Positions 1-10,212 of a DNA stretch of 64,000 bases are shown here, piece after piece (position 1 is the first letter of the stretch; every line of letters begins with the position of its first letter). The stretch covers positions 62,001 to 126,000 of the forward strand of contig NZ_JACIDV010000009.1 in NCBI RefSeq assembly GCF_014196515.1. The letters run 5' to 3'. The notes under the pieces are model-generated. The model made no database searches. It worked only from the letters and a program-made list of their open reading frames with translations, and had not been told where the DNA came from. The position numbers and the translations under genes are program-made. The DNA is from Rhizobium skierniewicense. Its GTDB lineage: Bacteria > Pseudomonadota > Alphaproteobacteria > Rhizobiales > Rhizobiaceae.

Positions 1-217
1 TCATCCGCAAGAGCGGGTTGATGCCACCGCGATTATAGACACGCTGGACGTCGTTGACTTCCTGCTGCACGGCGTCACGCGTCTGCTGGTTCAGCAACCC
101 CTCGGACAGCGCCGTTACATAGAAAACAAGGAAGGCGGCACAAAGGGCAAAAAGCAGGATATAAAGCGCAGACAGGCGCACCGCCGTCGAGCTGAACAGA
201 AGACGAAGACGGGCCAT
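1..217 (-). CDS. sensor histidine kinase, N-terminal part (cut by window edge)
   Basis: The first 72 codons of a membrane sensor kinase are present; the rest lies outside the window. The start is an ATG at 217, 10 bp after the stop of the upstream response regulator, so the two are almost certainly cotranscribed. The visible protein has a short basic N-terminus and then one hydrophobic helix (LYILLFALCAAFLVFYV, roughly residues 18-34), followed by the start of a periplasmic sensor region. The kinase assignment is inferred from this topology and from pairing with an OmpR-type regulator; no H-box is visible here. Confidence 0.7.
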   Translation of the reverse strand, partial: MARLRLLFSSTAVRLSALYILLFALCAAFLVFYVTALSEGLLNQQTRDAVQQEVNDVQRVYNRGGINPLLRM

Positions 218-226
218 GAACGGGCG

Positions 227-985
227 TTACCCCTCATCCTTCATCATATAGCCAGCGCCGCGAATGGTTTTCAGCAGCGGTTTGTCGAAGTCCTTCTCGA
301 TTTTCGAGCGAAGGCGCGACACATGCACGTCGATGACGTTCGTCTGCGGATCGAAGTGGTAGTCCCAGACATTTTCCAGAAGCATCGTGCGGGTCACCAC
401 TTGGCCAGCGTTTTTCATCAGATATTCCAGCAGACGAAATTCGCGCGGCTGCAGCAAGATTTCCTTGCCGCCCCGGCGCACGTCATGAGAGAGACGGTCC
501 AGCTCCAGATCACCGACCCGGTAGACCATATCCTGCTCCGGTTTGCCCTTGCGACGACCCAACACCTCGATTCGCGCCAGAAGCTCACTGAACGCATAGG
601 GTTTCGGAAGGTAGTCGTCGCCACCGGCGCGAAGGCCCGTCACACGGTCATCCACCTGCCCTAGAGCAGACAGGATCAGCACCGGCGTTTCGATCCCGCG
701 ACGACGCAACTCGCTGATGACGGAGAGCCCGTCCCGGCGTGGCAGCATGCGGTCGATAACCATCACGTCGTAGGCGTTCTCGACACCCATAAACAGGCCG
801 CTCTCACCATCGCTGGCGTGATCGGCGACAATACCAGCTTCCCGAAAGGCCTTGGTCATATAGGCCGCAGCTTCCAGATCATCTTCGATAACGAGAATCT
901 TCATGTGGGGGACAATAGCGTCCTCCGCCTTCCCCGCACAACCGGAAACAGAGGGCTTACGGTCGTCTTGAGCATGACTTTCCAT
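227..985 (-). CDS. OmpR-family two-component response regulator
   Basis: DNA-binding response regulator with an N-terminal receiver domain and a C-terminal winged-helix Trans_reg_C domain. The receiver begins MKILVIEDD, has its phospho-acceptor Asp in VIDRMLP and the conserved Lys in LPKPY. The DNA-binding part ends in LKTIRGAGYMM, typical of OmpR/PhoB proteins. Two starts are possible. The ATG at 985 has a good AGGAG box 8 nt upstream and adds 27 residues. The ATG at 904 gives the usual family N-terminus but has poorer spacing. It follows degP and precedes the partial kinase, so it may respond to envelope conditions; that role is inferred. Confidence 0.88.
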   Translation of the reverse strand: MESHAQDDRKPSVSGCAGKAEDAIVPHMKILVIEDDLEAAAYMTKAFREAGIVADHASDGESGLFMGVENAYDVMVIDRMLPRRDGLSVISELRRRGIETPVLILSALGQVDDRVTGLRAGGDDYLPKPYAFSELLARIEVLGRRKGKPEQDMVYRVGDLELDRLSHDVRRGGKEILLQPREFRLLEYLMKNAGQVVTRTMLLENVWDYHFDPQTNVIDVHVSRLRSKIEKDFDKPLLKTIRGAGYMMKDEG

Positions 986-1063
986 ATTCTGCGCTCCTGA
1001 TCGATGGTGCGGCCCGTAAAATGAAAGGCGGAAAGGGAAAACCCTTCCCGCCGCGTGTGTTTA

Positions 1064-2629
1064 TCAACCCTGGTCGATATCCAGCGCGATGAAGCGGCTG
1101 CCTTCATCGGTTTGTATCTGGAAGAGAGCCTTGGAACGGCCGTCCTTCTTGGCCTGCGACAGAATCTTCTCGACATCGCCAGCAGAAGCGACCTGCTGAT
1201 TGTTGACCGAGGTGATCTTCTCGCCGCTCTTCAGGCCACGGGCCGCCGCGTCGGAGTCAGGATCGACATCGGTGATGGCAAGACCCGCTCCGTCATCGGA
1301 CGGTGCAACCGTCAGACCAAGGCTGGACAGCGCCTTTTCGCTGGAAGGCTGGCCGCCTTTGTCGTCACTCTGGCTGGTCGGTGCCTTGGAGGCATCGTCG
1401 CTGGCAAGATCGCCCAGCGTCACGGTCACGGGCTGCGATTTACCGCTGCGCCACAGAGAGAGCTCCACCTTGGTGTTCGGCTCCATCGCACCGATGCGGC
1501 GTGAAAGATCGCGGGCGTCCTTCACCGTATCGCCATTGAGCGCGGTGATGATATCGCCCTGCTTGATCCCTGCCTTGTCACCCGGAGAACCCGCCTGCGG
1601 CGCAACCACAAGCGCACCGCTCGCCTCTGCAAGACCCAGCGATTCAGCGATATCCTTGCTCACGGGCTGAATTTGCACACCCAGCCAGCCGCGCGCGACC
1701 TTACCGTCCTTGATCAGGTCCTGAATGACGTCCCTGGCGACGGAGGCCGGAATAGCGAAGGCAATACCGACGTTGCCCCCCGACGGAGAGAAGATCGCGG
1801 TGTTGATACCGATGACTTCACCGTTGAGGTTGAAGGCAGGTCCACCGGAGTTGCCGCGGTTCACAGCTGCGTCGATCTGGAGGTAATCGTCATAGGGACC
1901 AGAACCGATATCGCGACCACGTGCCGAGATGATACCTGATGTCACCGTGCCGCCGAGACCGAACGGATTGCCCACGGCAACCACCCAGTCACCGACGCGA
2001 ATTTTGCTGTCGTCGGCAAACTGCACATAGGTAAACTTGCGGTTCACGTCTACTTTCAGCACGGCCAGATCGGTGCGGCTATCGCGACCGACCAGTTTGG
2101 CGTCGAGTTCGGTGCCGTCATTCATAACGATCGTGTAGGCAGAACCATCATCGACAACGTGGTTGTTGGTAACGATATAGCCATCTTCAGAAATGAAGAA
2201 GCCAGATCCCTGTGCCGTCGGGCGCAAGGGGCCCTTACCGTCGCGCTGGCCTTTTGGACCACGGTCGGCGCGCTTGTCACCTTCACCGGCACCCGGTCCG
2301 CCGAACTCCTTGAAGAAACGCTTCAGCGGATGATCGTCGGGAAGCTGATCGAGGCCACGGCCGCCGAAATTGAACGAATAACCATTGCTGTCGTCGGATG
2401 CAGGCTGCACATTGGATTGAACGCGCACCGAGACAACTGCGGGAGAAACCGCGTCGACGACGTTTGCAAAGCTTGGCACCTGCGGCGCCGTCACTTCAAC
2501 GGGTACTGCGAAAGAATGAGCGATTGGCCCGGCGACGCCGGTCGTCAGCATCAGAGCCGCCAGACCGCCGACAGCGGAAGACTTGAGAATCGTCTTCAAT
2601 GAGGGACGTCCGTTTTTAGACTGCAACAT
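1064..2629 (-). CDS. degP: DegP/HtrA-type periplasmic serine endoprotease
   Basis: Exported quality-control protease of 521 aa. After a basic N-terminus and a hydrophobic export segment (about residues 17-43) comes a trypsin-like domain. Its triad is visible as His157 (TNNHVVD), Asp187 (SRTDLAVLKV) and Ser261 (GNSGGPAFN). Two PDZ domains follow, one beginning near GWLGVQIQPV and a second near SLGLTVAPSDDGAG. Length and architecture match the Do family. A glycine and charge-rich linker (residues 110-135) precedes the catalytic core. It sits downstream of the cytochrome c maturation genes and upstream of a two-component pair, a common rhizobial arrangement. Confidence 0.95.
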   Translation of the reverse strand: MLQSKNGRPSLKTILKSSAVGGLAALMLTTGVAGPIAHSFAVPVEVTAPQVPSFANVVDAVSPAVVSVRVQSNVQPASDDSNGYSFNFGGRGLDQLPDDHPLKRFFKEFGGPGAGEGDKRADRGPKGQRDGKGPLRPTAQGSGFFISEDGYIVTNNHVVDDGSAYTIVMNDGTELDAKLVGRDSRTDLAVLKVDVNRKFTYVQFADDSKIRVGDWVVAVGNPFGLGGTVTSGIISARGRDIGSGPYDDYLQIDAAVNRGNSGGPAFNLNGEVIGINTAIFSPSGGNVGIAFAIPASVARDVIQDLIKDGKVARGWLGVQIQPVSKDIAESLGLAEASGALVVAPQAGSPGDKAGIKQGDIITALNGDTVKDARDLSRRIGAMEPNTKVELSLWRSGKSQPVTVTLGDLASDDASKAPTSQSDDKGGQPSSEKALSSLGLTVAPSDDGAGLAITDVDPDSDAAARGLKSGEKITSVNNQQVASAGDVEKILSQAKKDGRSKALFQIQTDEGSRFIALDIDQG

Positions 2630-2858
2630 GGAACTTACCTTCTTTCTTCATTCTGACTGGAGCCCCGGTGGATCGGGGAAGCGGTGGATGACAAAAGATA
2701 TAGGTACCCGCACCTTACAGCGAAGTGTCTGGCGCGTGAAAAATTCGTAATGTTGGGAGGTTTGCGGAAGAGAGGGCTATGAGTGGATCACAAAACGTTG
2801 AAATATCATGTTTTTTATCTCTGTCGTCAGCCCCACAATATAGGGCGGTGCGCTCGGC

Positions 2859-3332
2859 TTATCCCCCTCTGCCCTCCAACAAATCGCTGATCCGAGCCTC
2901 TTCATCCACCGTCAGCTTCTGCCCCTCGGAAACAGCCGCACGACGCCGGGCAAAAACGAAAATCGAGGTTACGCCGACCAGGATCAGTGCAATGGGCGCA
3001 CCCCAAAGGGCAATGGTACGGGCGCTGACGCGCGGCTTCAGCAGCACGAATTCGCCATATCGGGACACGACATAATCGATCACCGCCTCGTCGCTATCAC
3101 CTTTCGTCAACCGCTCGCGCACCAGCACCCGCAGATCACGCGCCAGCTCGGCATTGCTGTCATCGATGGACTGGTTTTGGCACACCATGCAGCGCAGTTG
3201 AACGGTCAATGCCCGCGCCCGCGCCTCAAGCGCAGGGTCAGCCAGGACTTCGTCGGGATTGAAGGCGAAGGCCGGGAGTGCCGTCAGGAAAAGTGTGAGA
3301 AAAACGACGAACTTTGCAGAAAAAACTCTCAT
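2859..3332 (-). CDS. ccmH: cytochrome c maturation protein CcmH/CycL
   Basis: Thiol-reducing component of the System I cytochrome c maturation pathway, thought to reduce apocytochrome heme-binding cysteines in the periplasm. The 157-aa protein has a signal peptide ending near ALPAFAF, the diagnostic LRCxxC motif ([10 protein letters not shown], Cys48 and Cys51) and a C-terminal transmembrane helix (about 107-128). The ATG at 3332 overlaps the ccmF stop by 4 nt, so a longer upstream extension of this frame was rejected. Last gene of the ccmI-E-F-H unit. Confidence 0.95.
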   Translation of the reverse strand: MRVFSAKFVVFLTLFLTALPAFAFNPDEVLADPALEARARALTVQLRCMVCQNQSIDDSNAELARDLRVLVRERLTKGDSDEAVIDYVVSRYGEFVLLKPRVSARTIALWGAPIALILVGVTSIFVFARRRAAVSEGQKLTVDEEARISDLLEGRGG

Positions 3333-5323
3333 TCCGCCGCACCCAGCACGACATCGTTCACAGCAGCCTTCGCCTTGCGCCGGGGCGCACCGACACGCAA
3401 CCGTCGGTCCGACAGTGAAACCAGCCCGCCGATCATCATGAAGATCGTACCGCCCCAGATGCACAGAATGAACGGCTTCCACCAGATACGCACCACCATG
3501 CCGCCATCGGCCATCGGGTCTCCCAGCGAAACGTAAAGCTGCGAAAGGCCAAAGGTCATGATGCCGGCTTCGGTCGTGGGCATACGCCGCGCCGTATAGA
3601 GCCGTTTGGAAGACCAGACATCCGCCGCTTCGATGCCGCCCTTGCGGGCCGTGAAATGGCCGCGATCCTCGGTGTAATTCGGGCCGACATGGCTGCGAAT
3701 GCCGTCGAAGGTCAGACTGTAGCCACCCGCATCCACCGCCATGCCCTGTTTCATTTCGACGACGGTTTCCGTTTCGAACGTGGTCACGATCACGATACCG
3801 AGCACCGTCACGCCCAGACCCATATGCGCCAACGTCGTGCCGAATGTCGAACGCGGCAATCCTTTCAGACGTCGCAACGCGATGCCGAAATTGAGCTTGC
3901 CGAAATTGGCCCGGTACCACAGATCGGCCAGCGCCCCAAAGATCAGCCAGAAACCGGCGACCATGCCGAGCACGGCCATGATAGGCCCGCCATGTTCGAT
4001 GTACCACATCGTCAGGCCTGCAACCCCGGCCAATGCCGCTGCCACATACAGCCGCTGGAATGCACCCAGCAGATCACCGCGTTTCCATGCCATCATCGGC
4101 CCGAACGGCGTCACGATCAGAATGGGGATCATCAACAGGCCGAATGTCAGGTTGAAGAATGGCGCACCGACGGAAATCTTGCTCCCGGTCAACGTTTCCA
4201 AAGCCAGCGGGTACAACGTGCCGATCAGCACAGTGGCAGTCGATACGGTCAGGATCAGGTTGTTGAGAACCAGCGCACCCTCACGCGAAACCGGCGCGAA
4301 TAGCCCGCCTGCTTTCAGCACCGGTGCGCGCCAGGCAAACAGCGAAAACGCGCCGCCAATGAAGATCATCAGAATGCACAGAATGAAAATACCACGGCTG
4401 GGGTCGGTGGCGAAGGCATGCACCGATGTCAGCACGCCGGATCGCACGAGGAACGTGCCCAGCAGCGACAGCGAAAAGGTCATGATCGCCAGCAGCACGG
4501 TCCAGATTTTCAGCGCCTCGCGCTTTTCCATCACCAGCGCGGAATGCAGCAGAGCCGTTCCCGCCAGCCACGGCATGAAGGACGCATTTTCCACCGGGTC
4601 CCAGAACCACCAGCCACCCCAACCGAGTTCGTAATAGGCCCAGTAGGAGCCCATCGAAATACCCGCTGTCAGGAAGGTCCATGCCGCCAGCGTCCAGGGC
4701 CGCACCCATCGCGCCCAGGCGGCATCGATGCGCCCTTCCATCAGGGCCGCGACCGCGAAGGAAAAACACACGGAGAAGCCGACATAGCCGAGATAGAGCA
4801 AGGGCGGGTGGATCGCCAGACCGAAATCCTGAAGGACCGGATTGAGGTCCTGGCCCTCCGCAGGCACCGGCGAAAGTCGTGCGAACGGATTGGAGGTGAG
4901 CAGAATGAACAGCAGAAACGCTGTCGTCACCCATGCCTGCACCGCCAGCACATTGGCCCGCAGGGTATCGGGCAGATTGCGGCCATAGACGGCCACCATC
5001 GCGCTGAACAATACGAGGATCAAAAGCCACAACAGCATCGATCCCTCATGGTTGCCCCACACACCGGTCAGCTTGTAGAGCATCGGCATCAGCGAATGGG
5101 AATTCTCATAGACGTTTTTGAGGGAGAAATCCGACACCGCATAAGCGTGTGTCAGTGCCGCAAACGCAATGCCCACCAGCAGAAACAAAAGAACCGAACC
5201 AATGGGGGCAATGTCCATCAGCGCCTTGTCGTTGCGGCGCGCGCCAAACACCGGCAGCGTGGAGACGACAAGCGCCACACCCAGCGCCAGCACCAGAGCA
5301 TAATGGCCGATTTCGGTGATCAT
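3329..5323 (-). CDS. ccmF: heme lyase CcmF/CycK
   Basis: Polytopic inner-membrane heme lyase that joins heme delivered by CcmE to apocytochrome c. The 664-aa protein has many transmembrane helices and the WWD domain, seen as [26 protein letters not shown] sequence near residues 225-250. Conserved histidines flank it, as in the family. It overlaps ccmE at its start and ccmH at its end by 4 nt each, indicating translational coupling. Length fits CcmF (about 650-660 aa). Confidence 0.96.
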   Translation of the reverse strand: MITEIGHYALVLALGVALVVSTLPVFGARRNDKALMDIAPIGSVLLFLLVGIAFAALTHAYAVSDFSLKNVYENSHSLMPMLYKLTGVWGNHEGSMLLWLLILVLFSAMVAVYGRNLPDTLRANVLAVQAWVTTAFLLFILLTSNPFARLSPVPAEGQDLNPVLQDFGLAIHPPLLYLGYVGFSVCFSFAVAALMEGRIDAAWARWVRPWTLAAWTFLTAGISMGSYWAYYELGWGGWWFWDPVENASFMPWLAGTALLHSALVMEKREALKIWTVLLAIMTFSLSLLGTFLVRSGVLTSVHAFATDPSRGIFILCILMIFIGGAFSLFAWRAPVLKAGGLFAPVSREGALVLNNLILTVSTATVLIGTLYPLALETLTGSKISVGAPFFNLTFGLLMIPILIVTPFGPMMAWKRGDLLGAFQRLYVAAALAGVAGLTMWYIEHGGPIMAVLGMVAGFWLIFGALADLWYRANFGKLNFGIALRRLKGLPRSTFGTTLAHMGLGVTVLGIVIVTTFETETVVEMKQGMAVDAGGYSLTFDGIRSHVGPNYTEDRGHFTARKGGIEAADVWSSKRLYTARRMPTTEAGIMTFGLSQLYVSLGDPMADGGMVVRIWWKPFILCIWGGTIFMMIGGLVSLSDRRLRVGAPRRKAKAAVNDVVLGAAE

Positions 5324-5790
5324 CGCGTTGCTCCGGTTTTGGCGGTTCCGTCCGGTGCCTGCTGCCAGAGACCCTTGTCCTTCAGGCGGTCGGCGACTTC
5401 CTTGGGCATATAGTTTTCGTCATGCTTGGCCAGCACGCTGTCGGCTACGAACGCATGGCTGGCAGCGTCGAACGTGCCCTCTGTCACCACGCCCTGCCCC
5501 TCGCGAAACAGGTCCGGCAGAATGCCGGTATAGCTCACCGGCACGCTCGCCCCACCATCCGTCACTGCAAAGCTTACCGTGCGGCCCTTGCCACGCTTGA
5601 CCGATCCTTCAGCCACCAGCCCGCCAAGTCGAATGCGCGTTCCCGGCCCGATGGTCGTCTTCTCCAGATCGCCAGGCATATAGAAATAGGCAATGGATTG
5701 CCCGAAAGCGAACATCACCAGAAACGCAGCAATCGTGATGAAGCTGACACCGCCGCCGATAATGGCAAGTCTTTTCTGTTTGCGGGTCAT
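5320..5790 (-). CDS. ccmE: periplasmic heme chaperone CcmE/CycJ
   Basis: Membrane-anchored heme chaperone of 156 aa. An N-terminal anchor (about residues 10-32) is followed by an OB-fold domain. The covalent heme-binding signature HDENYMP lies near residue 125. The stretch between [11 protein letters not shown] and the HDENY motif matches the usual family order. It is coupled by 4-nt overlaps to ccmI upstream and ccmF downstream. Confidence 0.96.
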   Translation of the reverse strand: MTRKQKRLAIIGGGVSFITIAAFLVMFAFGQSIAYFYMPGDLEKTTIGPGTRIRLGGLVAEGSVKRGKGRTVSFAVTDGGASVPVSYTGILPDLFREGQGVVTEGTFDAASHAFVADSVLAKHDENYMPKEVADRLKDKGLWQQAPDGTAKTGATR

Positions 5791-6947
5791 TGCGTCACTC
5801 CCTGCGCGTCCACGCCAAGCTGCTGCGCCAGTGCCAGCAACTGCCTGCCCTGATCCCCCGAGGGCGGAAAGACTTTCAGGCCTTCGGCCAGAGCCTGTTT
5901 CGCCTTCTCGTCGTTCTTCAACATGGCGTAGGAACGCACCAGCCGCATCCAGCCCTCGAAATTATCGGGGTTTTCCTTCAGCCGCGCGTCTAGGCTTTCC
6001 ACCATGCCCGCCACCATCGCCTGCCGGCCTTCGCTCGACATGTTGCTGGCGGCAGCCACATCCTCGGCACTGGGACCACTTGGGCCACTGGGACCACCCG
6101 GCGCCTGGCGTGTCGGCGCCGCCGCCATGTCGGCACCGCCGGTGTTTTGCAGATGCGCCTGCACCAGCGGTATCCACGGCGCGCCTTCGGGCGAATCCTT
6201 CAACAACGTGACAAAGGCCTGCCTTGCCTCATCCGTCTTGCCCGCCTGCTCCAGCGAAAGCGCCAGATAGAAGCGTACACGCGGATTGCCGGGGCTCATC
6301 TTTTCCGCATCTTCCAGCGCGGTGCGTGCGTCATCAACGACCACCCCTTCGTTGGCGGCGATCAGCGTTTCGGCAAGCCCGGTCAGGCGTGACGCATTTT
6401 CACCCTGGAGACGGATCGCAGTGCGGTACGCCATTTCGGCATCGCCCAGACGCATCGTCTTGAAATAGATCGGAGCCAGCACGTCCCACCCGGCGCCATC
6501 GGCAGGGTTCTGCGCCAGATGCCGTTCGGCCCTGGCAATCATCAGGTTCATATCGTTACCAGGTTTTTCCAGCCGCGCGGCAAGCGGCATGTCCGGCATG
6601 TTGGGCGTGCCCATAAACAAGTAAAGACAGAGCCCCATCAGTGGCAACAGCACCGTGACAATGCTCGCCAGCGCATTGTGTCGGCGTGGCGAGATCGATG
6701 ATGTCCCGTCGGTTTTAACGGGTGCAGCCGCAAGAAGGCGCCGCCCGATTTCGCCGCGGGCATATTCAGCTTCGGTCTCGCCGATCAGCCCGCTGTCACG
6801 CTCGCGCTGCAATTCGGCAAGTTGGTCGCGGTAAACCGCCACCTCGCCCTCACGGGCATTGTCGGCTGCGCCGTTGCTGCGCATCAGCGGATAGGTCAGA
6901 ATGATGGCGACAGCCGCCGTCAACAGGGCGATGATAATCCAGAACAT
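5787..6947 (-). CDS. ccmI: cytochrome c biogenesis protein CcmI/CycH
   Basis: Apocytochrome c chaperone of 386 aa that presents apoprotein to the heme lyase. Two transmembrane segments bracket an N-terminal cytoplasmic part (residues 1-17 and about 95-115). The C-terminal periplasmic half carries TPR-like repeats, for example [17 protein letters not shown] and [16 protein letters not shown] proline/glycine-rich spacer ([15 protein letters not shown]) separates two TPR blocks. It is the promoter-proximal gene of the cycHJKL-type operon; 174 nt separate it from the lipoprotein gene upstream. Confidence 0.93.
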   Translation of the reverse strand: MFWIIIALLTAAVAIILTYPLMRSNGAADNAREGEVAVYRDQLAELQRERDSGLIGETEAEYARGEIGRRLLAAAPVKTDGTSSISPRRHNALASIVTVLLPLMGLCLYLFMGTPNMPDMPLAARLEKPGNDMNLMIARAERHLAQNPADGAGWDVLAPIYFKTMRLGDAEMAYRTAIRLQGENASRLTGLAETLIAANEGVVVDDARTALEDAEKMSPGNPRVRFYLALSLEQAGKTDEARQAFVTLLKDSPEGAPWIPLVQAHLQNTGGADMAAAPTRQAPGGPSGPSGPSAEDVAAASNMSSEGRQAMVAGMVESLDARLKENPDNFEGWMRLVRSYAMLKNDEKAKQALAEGLKVFPPSGDQGRQLLALAQQLGVDAQGVTQ

Positions 6948-7121
6948 GCCGTTTCAATTACTCGAATGCGCGCTGCTTTGAAACAAGCCACAGCAGGATG
7001 ACGTGAATTTGAGACACTATGCCGCCGGAACCGTTCTGACAAAAGATCGAAACCCGTCGACATGCACCAGCCTCTTCTAACGATCAGCCCTGTCCCTGCC
7101 TTGGCACGGGTCGACCAGCCG

Positions 7122-7604
7122 TCAGATCAACGGCGTCCAGGTGCCATCGGTGTTGCGACAGGCGGCACCGCGGACTTTTGCCTGTTTGCCATCAACCGTC
7201 AGATCATGGGTGTATTGTCGACAGTTCTGGTTTCCGACCTGATACGGCGCATTGGCAACAACCTCGCCGCGCGTATCACCGCTGCCCCACACCACGGCCT
7301 GGCCGCCAGGCGCTGTTTCCAGCGCACGATACTCCGCTTCCAGCGCCCTGTTGAAATCACCGCGATCCAGTTGAAGCCCACTTCTGCCGACAATGCCGCC
7401 CTGAAGGCTGGAAATGTAGGGCGTAGACGCTCCTCCACCGCGCCCCAGCAATCCGCCACCGGACGCGCGCGTATTGGACGTTGTGCACGAACTGAGAACG
7501 GACAGGCAGACCAGCGAAAGCACAGCAGGGCGTATGATATTGGAGTTTATCCCGGCAAATCCGGTTTTGCCCACCACGTCAACCAAGAATACACTCCTTA
7601 TCAA
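7122..7604 (-). CDS. small outer-surface lipoprotein (17-kDa surface antigen-like)
   Basis: Predicted lipoprotein of up to 160 aa. A hydrophobic stretch ends in a lipobox-like LSVLSSC at residues 34-40. The C-terminal region (residue pattern CRQYTHDLTVDGKQAKVRGAAC, then TWTPL) resembles the RT0821/Lpp0805 or 17-kDa surface-antigen family. The N-terminus before the hydrophobic core is unusually long (about 24 residues), so an internal non-ATG start is possible. It lies just downstream of the FeuQ-like kinase gene and may be cotranscribed. Function unknown. Confidence 0.75.
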   Translation of the reverse strand: MIRSVFLVDVVGKTGFAGINSNIIRPAVLSLVCLSVLSSCTTSNTRASGGGLLGRGGGASTPYISSLQGGIVGRSGLQLDRGDFNRALEAEYRALETAPGGQAVVWGSGDTRGEVVANAPYQVGNQNCRQYTHDLTVDGKQAKVRGAACRNTDGTWTPLI

Positions 7605-7658
7605 CGCGCCATTCTGGCGCGGTCCTGCGTCAAGAAATGTCTTGCCAGTTTTTGGCCA

Positions 7659-9059
7659 TCATGCAAGCTCTTTCGAAAGCCCCGGGAGAAGCAACTCCGC
7701 TTTCAGTCCGCCCAGCGGGCCGCGCGACATGGCAAAGGTACCGTGGTACTCAGAAACCACCTCGCTGACGATGGATAGACCAAGCCCCGTCCCTGGCCGG
7801 CTTTCGTCCAGGCGTCTGCCGCGTTTCATGGCTTCGGTAATCTGCTCCGGCTCCAAACCCGGCCCATCGTCTTCCACCAGCAGCGTCACCCACGACCTGC
7901 GGGTCACGTCCGGGTCTGAAGACGGGGGCGAACCGCTGACGACCGTTATCACCACCTTGGTGGCAGCAAACCGCGCCGCGTTTTCCAGCAGGTTGCCAAC
8001 CGCCTCTTCCAGATCCTGCTGCTCCATCGCCAGAATCACGTCCGGGTGCTGCATGTCCAGCTGGAATGTCTTGTCCGGGTTGAGGCGGCGCATCACGCGC
8101 ATCAGCCGCTCCAGTGCCGGCTCTGCTTCCACCCGCGCCAGAATGGAGCCGCGTTGCGCGGCAATGCGGGCGCGGGAAAGATAGGACTGCACCTGCGCCT
8201 GCATCGCATCCACCTGCCCCCGCACCAGATCGCCATGATGGCTGTCCAGTGTCCGGGCCTCGTTCAACAGAACGGCAATCGGCGTTTTCAGCGAGTGCGC
8301 CAAATTGCCGACCTGCATGCGCGCCCGCTCCACAAGACGCCGGTTGCTTTCGATCAGCGCATTCACTTCTGTTGCCAAAGGCTGGATTTCACGCGGGAAT
8401 TCGCCCTCCAGCCGCTCCGCCTCGCCGCCCCGGATCTTGCCCAGCGCAACACGTGCCTTGTCCAGCGGTCGCAAACTGTAGAGAATGGCAAGGCCGTTGA
8501 CGACAAGGCTGCCAACACCGAAGACGGCCAGCGCCAGATAGAGGCTGTTGGAAAAGTCGCTGACATCGTCTTCCACGACGTTGAGGTTGCCGGTCACGCG
8601 AAAACGCGCTGCTCGTCCTTCGCCATCCAGAACCACCTCGGTTTCAGCCACTTGCACACGGTTTCCGGCTTCATCCGTAATGACGTAATAGCGCTCATAG
8701 CGATTGTCGAAGGGAACATCCAGAATGCCTGGAACCGGCAGCGTCGAAACGCCAAGCGAAGACGAGACAAGCGGGGCTGTCTGGAAATTACCCAACGGCT
8801 CCACCACCCAGTACCAGCCGGTATCAGGCTGCGAAAATCGCAGGTCACCCAGTTGCGGGCTGCCGGCCAGCGTATTTTCGTTGGAAACGGTAATGGAATT
8901 GATGACGTTGTAGAGTTGGGCGCGCAGCAAGTCGGTAAAGCTACGCTCCACGCCCTGCCGGTAGAGCGTGGAGATCACCACCGCGATCACCACCAGTGCC
9001 AGGGCAGACCATGCCGAGGCCAGCAGCAGAACGCGGGCGGTGAGTGAGTTACTTCGCAT
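7659..9059 (-). CDS. feuQ: FeuQ/PhoQ-like sensor histidine kinase
   Basis: Inner-membrane histidine kinase of 466 aa. Helices at about residues 10-32 and 172-195 enclose a periplasmic sensor domain; a HAMP-like linker follows. The H-box is LAHSLKTPIAV (phospho-acceptor about His255), the N-box is NLLENAARF, and the G-boxes are VEDDGPGL and GTGLGLSIV. The ATG at 9059 (MRSNSLTARV) was chosen because it overlaps the regulator gene by 11 nt and starts directly before the first helix. The feuQ name rests on gene order with the FeuP- and FeuN-like genes upstream, so the symbol is an inference. Confidence 0.85.
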   Translation of the reverse strand: MRSNSLTARVLLLASAWSALALVVIAVVISTLYRQGVERSFTDLLRAQLYNVINSITVSNENTLAGSPQLGDLRFSQPDTGWYWVVEPLGNFQTAPLVSSSLGVSTLPVPGILDVPFDNRYERYYVITDEAGNRVQVAETEVVLDGEGRAARFRVTGNLNVVEDDVSDFSNSLYLALAVFGVGSLVVNGLAILYSLRPLDKARVALGKIRGGEAERLEGEFPREIQPLATEVNALIESNRRLVERARMQVGNLAHSLKTPIAVLLNEARTLDSHHGDLVRGQVDAMQAQVQSYLSRARIAAQRGSILARVEAEPALERLMRVMRRLNPDKTFQLDMQHPDVILAMEQQDLEEAVGNLLENAARFAATKVVITVVSGSPPSSDPDVTRRSWVTLLVEDDGPGLEPEQITEAMKRGRRLDESRPGTGLGLSIVSEVVSEYHGTFAMSRGPLGGLKAELLLPGLSKELA

Positions 9060-9720
9060 CTGCGGGCGCTTGCATCCGGTAGCCAAGACCACGGATGGTC
9101 TCGATCAGATCGACACCCAGTTTTTTACGCAGACGTCCGACGAAAACTTCGATCGTATTGGAATCCCTGTCGAAATCCTGATCGTACATATGCTCGACCA
9201 GCTCGGTGCGCGACACCACCTCACCCATGTGGTGCATGAGATAGGATAGAAGCCGAAACTCGTGAGACGTCAGTTTCAGTGTCACGCCATTGACGGTCGC
9301 CTTGGAGGATTTCGTATCGAGCCGCACCGGGCCGCAGGTAATCTCGGATGACGCATGTCCGGCTGCGCGGCGGATCAGCGCGCGCACGCGCGCCAGAATT
9401 TCTTCCACGTGGAAAGGCTTTGTCACATAGTCGTCGGCGCCGGCATCGATACCTGCGACCTTGTCGCTCCAGCGGTCACGCGCGGTGAGGATCAGGACCG
9501 GCATGGACTTGCCGCTTGCACGCCATTTCTCGACGACGGTAATGCCATCCATCTGCGGCAGGCCGATATCAAGAACGATCGCGTCATAGGGCTCGGTGTC
9601 ACCAAGATAATGCCCCTCTTCGCCATCGAAGGCCTGATCAACGACATAACCCGCTTCTTTCAGCGCGTCGGTCAGCTGTCGATTGAGGTTTGTATCGTCC
9701 TCGACCACGAGAATGCGCAT
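9049..9720 (-). CDS. feuP: FeuP/PhoP-like response regulator
   Basis: OmpR-family regulator of 223 aa starting MRILVVEDD. Phospho-acceptor Asp51 sits in VLDIGLPQMDG and the conserved Lys in VTKPFHVEE. A winged-helix domain ends in IRGLGYRM. The ATG at 9720 is preceded by another in-frame ATG at 9723; the AAGGGA box fits the second better. It is sandwiched between a small exported protein (FeuN-like) and the kinase, the order known for Sinorhizobium meliloti feuN-feuP-feuQ, which controls cyclic glucan export genes. The symbol is assigned from family plus synteny. Confidence 0.87.
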   Translation of the reverse strand: MRILVVEDDTNLNRQLTDALKEAGYVVDQAFDGEEGHYLGDTEPYDAIVLDIGLPQMDGITVVEKWRASGKSMPVLILTARDRWSDKVAGIDAGADDYVTKPFHVEEILARVRALIRRAAGHASSEITCGPVRLDTKSSKATVNGVTLKLTSHEFRLLSYLMHHMGEVVSRTELVEHMYDQDFDRDSNTIEVFVGRLRKKLGVDLIETIRGLGYRMQAPADAK

Positions 9721-9810
9721 CATCAGTCCCTTTTCATTCCACACGTCACTTCTGCAGTGTGACGCTCATTCACATCATGTCTACATCAGAAATTTAAGGA
9801 TTGCGACGGT

Positions 9811-10080
9811 CTACATCGGGACGCGCATCGTCACCTTGCGGGGGCGCTCGCCGTTGCCCTGCACCAGCACGGTCACGATGCAATTTTGGCCGTCATTGGA
9901 CGGATAAACCGAAAGAAGCTGGCCACCGGTTTCACGTACCACCCGCGTTACGGCCGAGCTGCAGTCACTTGCAACCTGATAGACGCGTGCCGCCAATGGC
10001 GCACCTTGGACATCAGCTTGCGGCGCAGGAAATCCGGAAAGCCCGGCTGCAAGCGTCGCGATGATGAGAGGTGATGCCAT
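9811..10080 (-). CDS. feuN: small exported PepSY-like protein, candidate FeuN kinase inhibitor
   Basis: An 89-aa protein with a signal-peptide-like start (MASPLIIATLAAGLSGFPAP) and a short mature domain with two cysteines. The pattern VTRVVRETGGQLLSVYPSNDG resembles a PepSY-type fold. It lies immediately upstream of the FeuP-like gene. In S. meliloti, feuN encodes a small periplasmic protein that restrains FeuQ, so this is the expected place and type of protein. A longer in-frame extension to 10263 was rejected because it lacks a coding-like composition and would bury the signal peptide. The start has a GGAAG box about 10 nt upstream. Confidence 0.72.
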   Translation of the reverse strand: MASPLIIATLAAGLSGFPAPQADVQGAPLAARVYQVASDCSSAVTRVVRETGGQLLSVYPSNDGQNCIVTVLVQGNGERPRKVTMRVPM

Positions 10081-10135
10081 TGCAAAAAACTTCCAAAGAA
10101 AACCGGGATGCACGGGAGACGAATTCTTGGTCAAA

Positions 10136-10163
10136 TATGTATCGCAAAGCGTCTGAATGGCAA
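10136..10163 (-). promoter_or_regulatory. candidate promoter of the feuN-P-Q cluster
   Basis: On the minus strand a TTGCCA box (10158-10163) is separated by 16 nt from TACATA (10136-10141), about 55 nt before the feuN-like start. It matches sigma-70 spacing but the -10 is imperfect. No operator was recognised. Confidence 0.35.
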
Positions 10164-10212
10164 ATGAATGTGGACTGTGGTGGATTTCAGCGTGATGTGG
10201 GCAATAGCGCGA

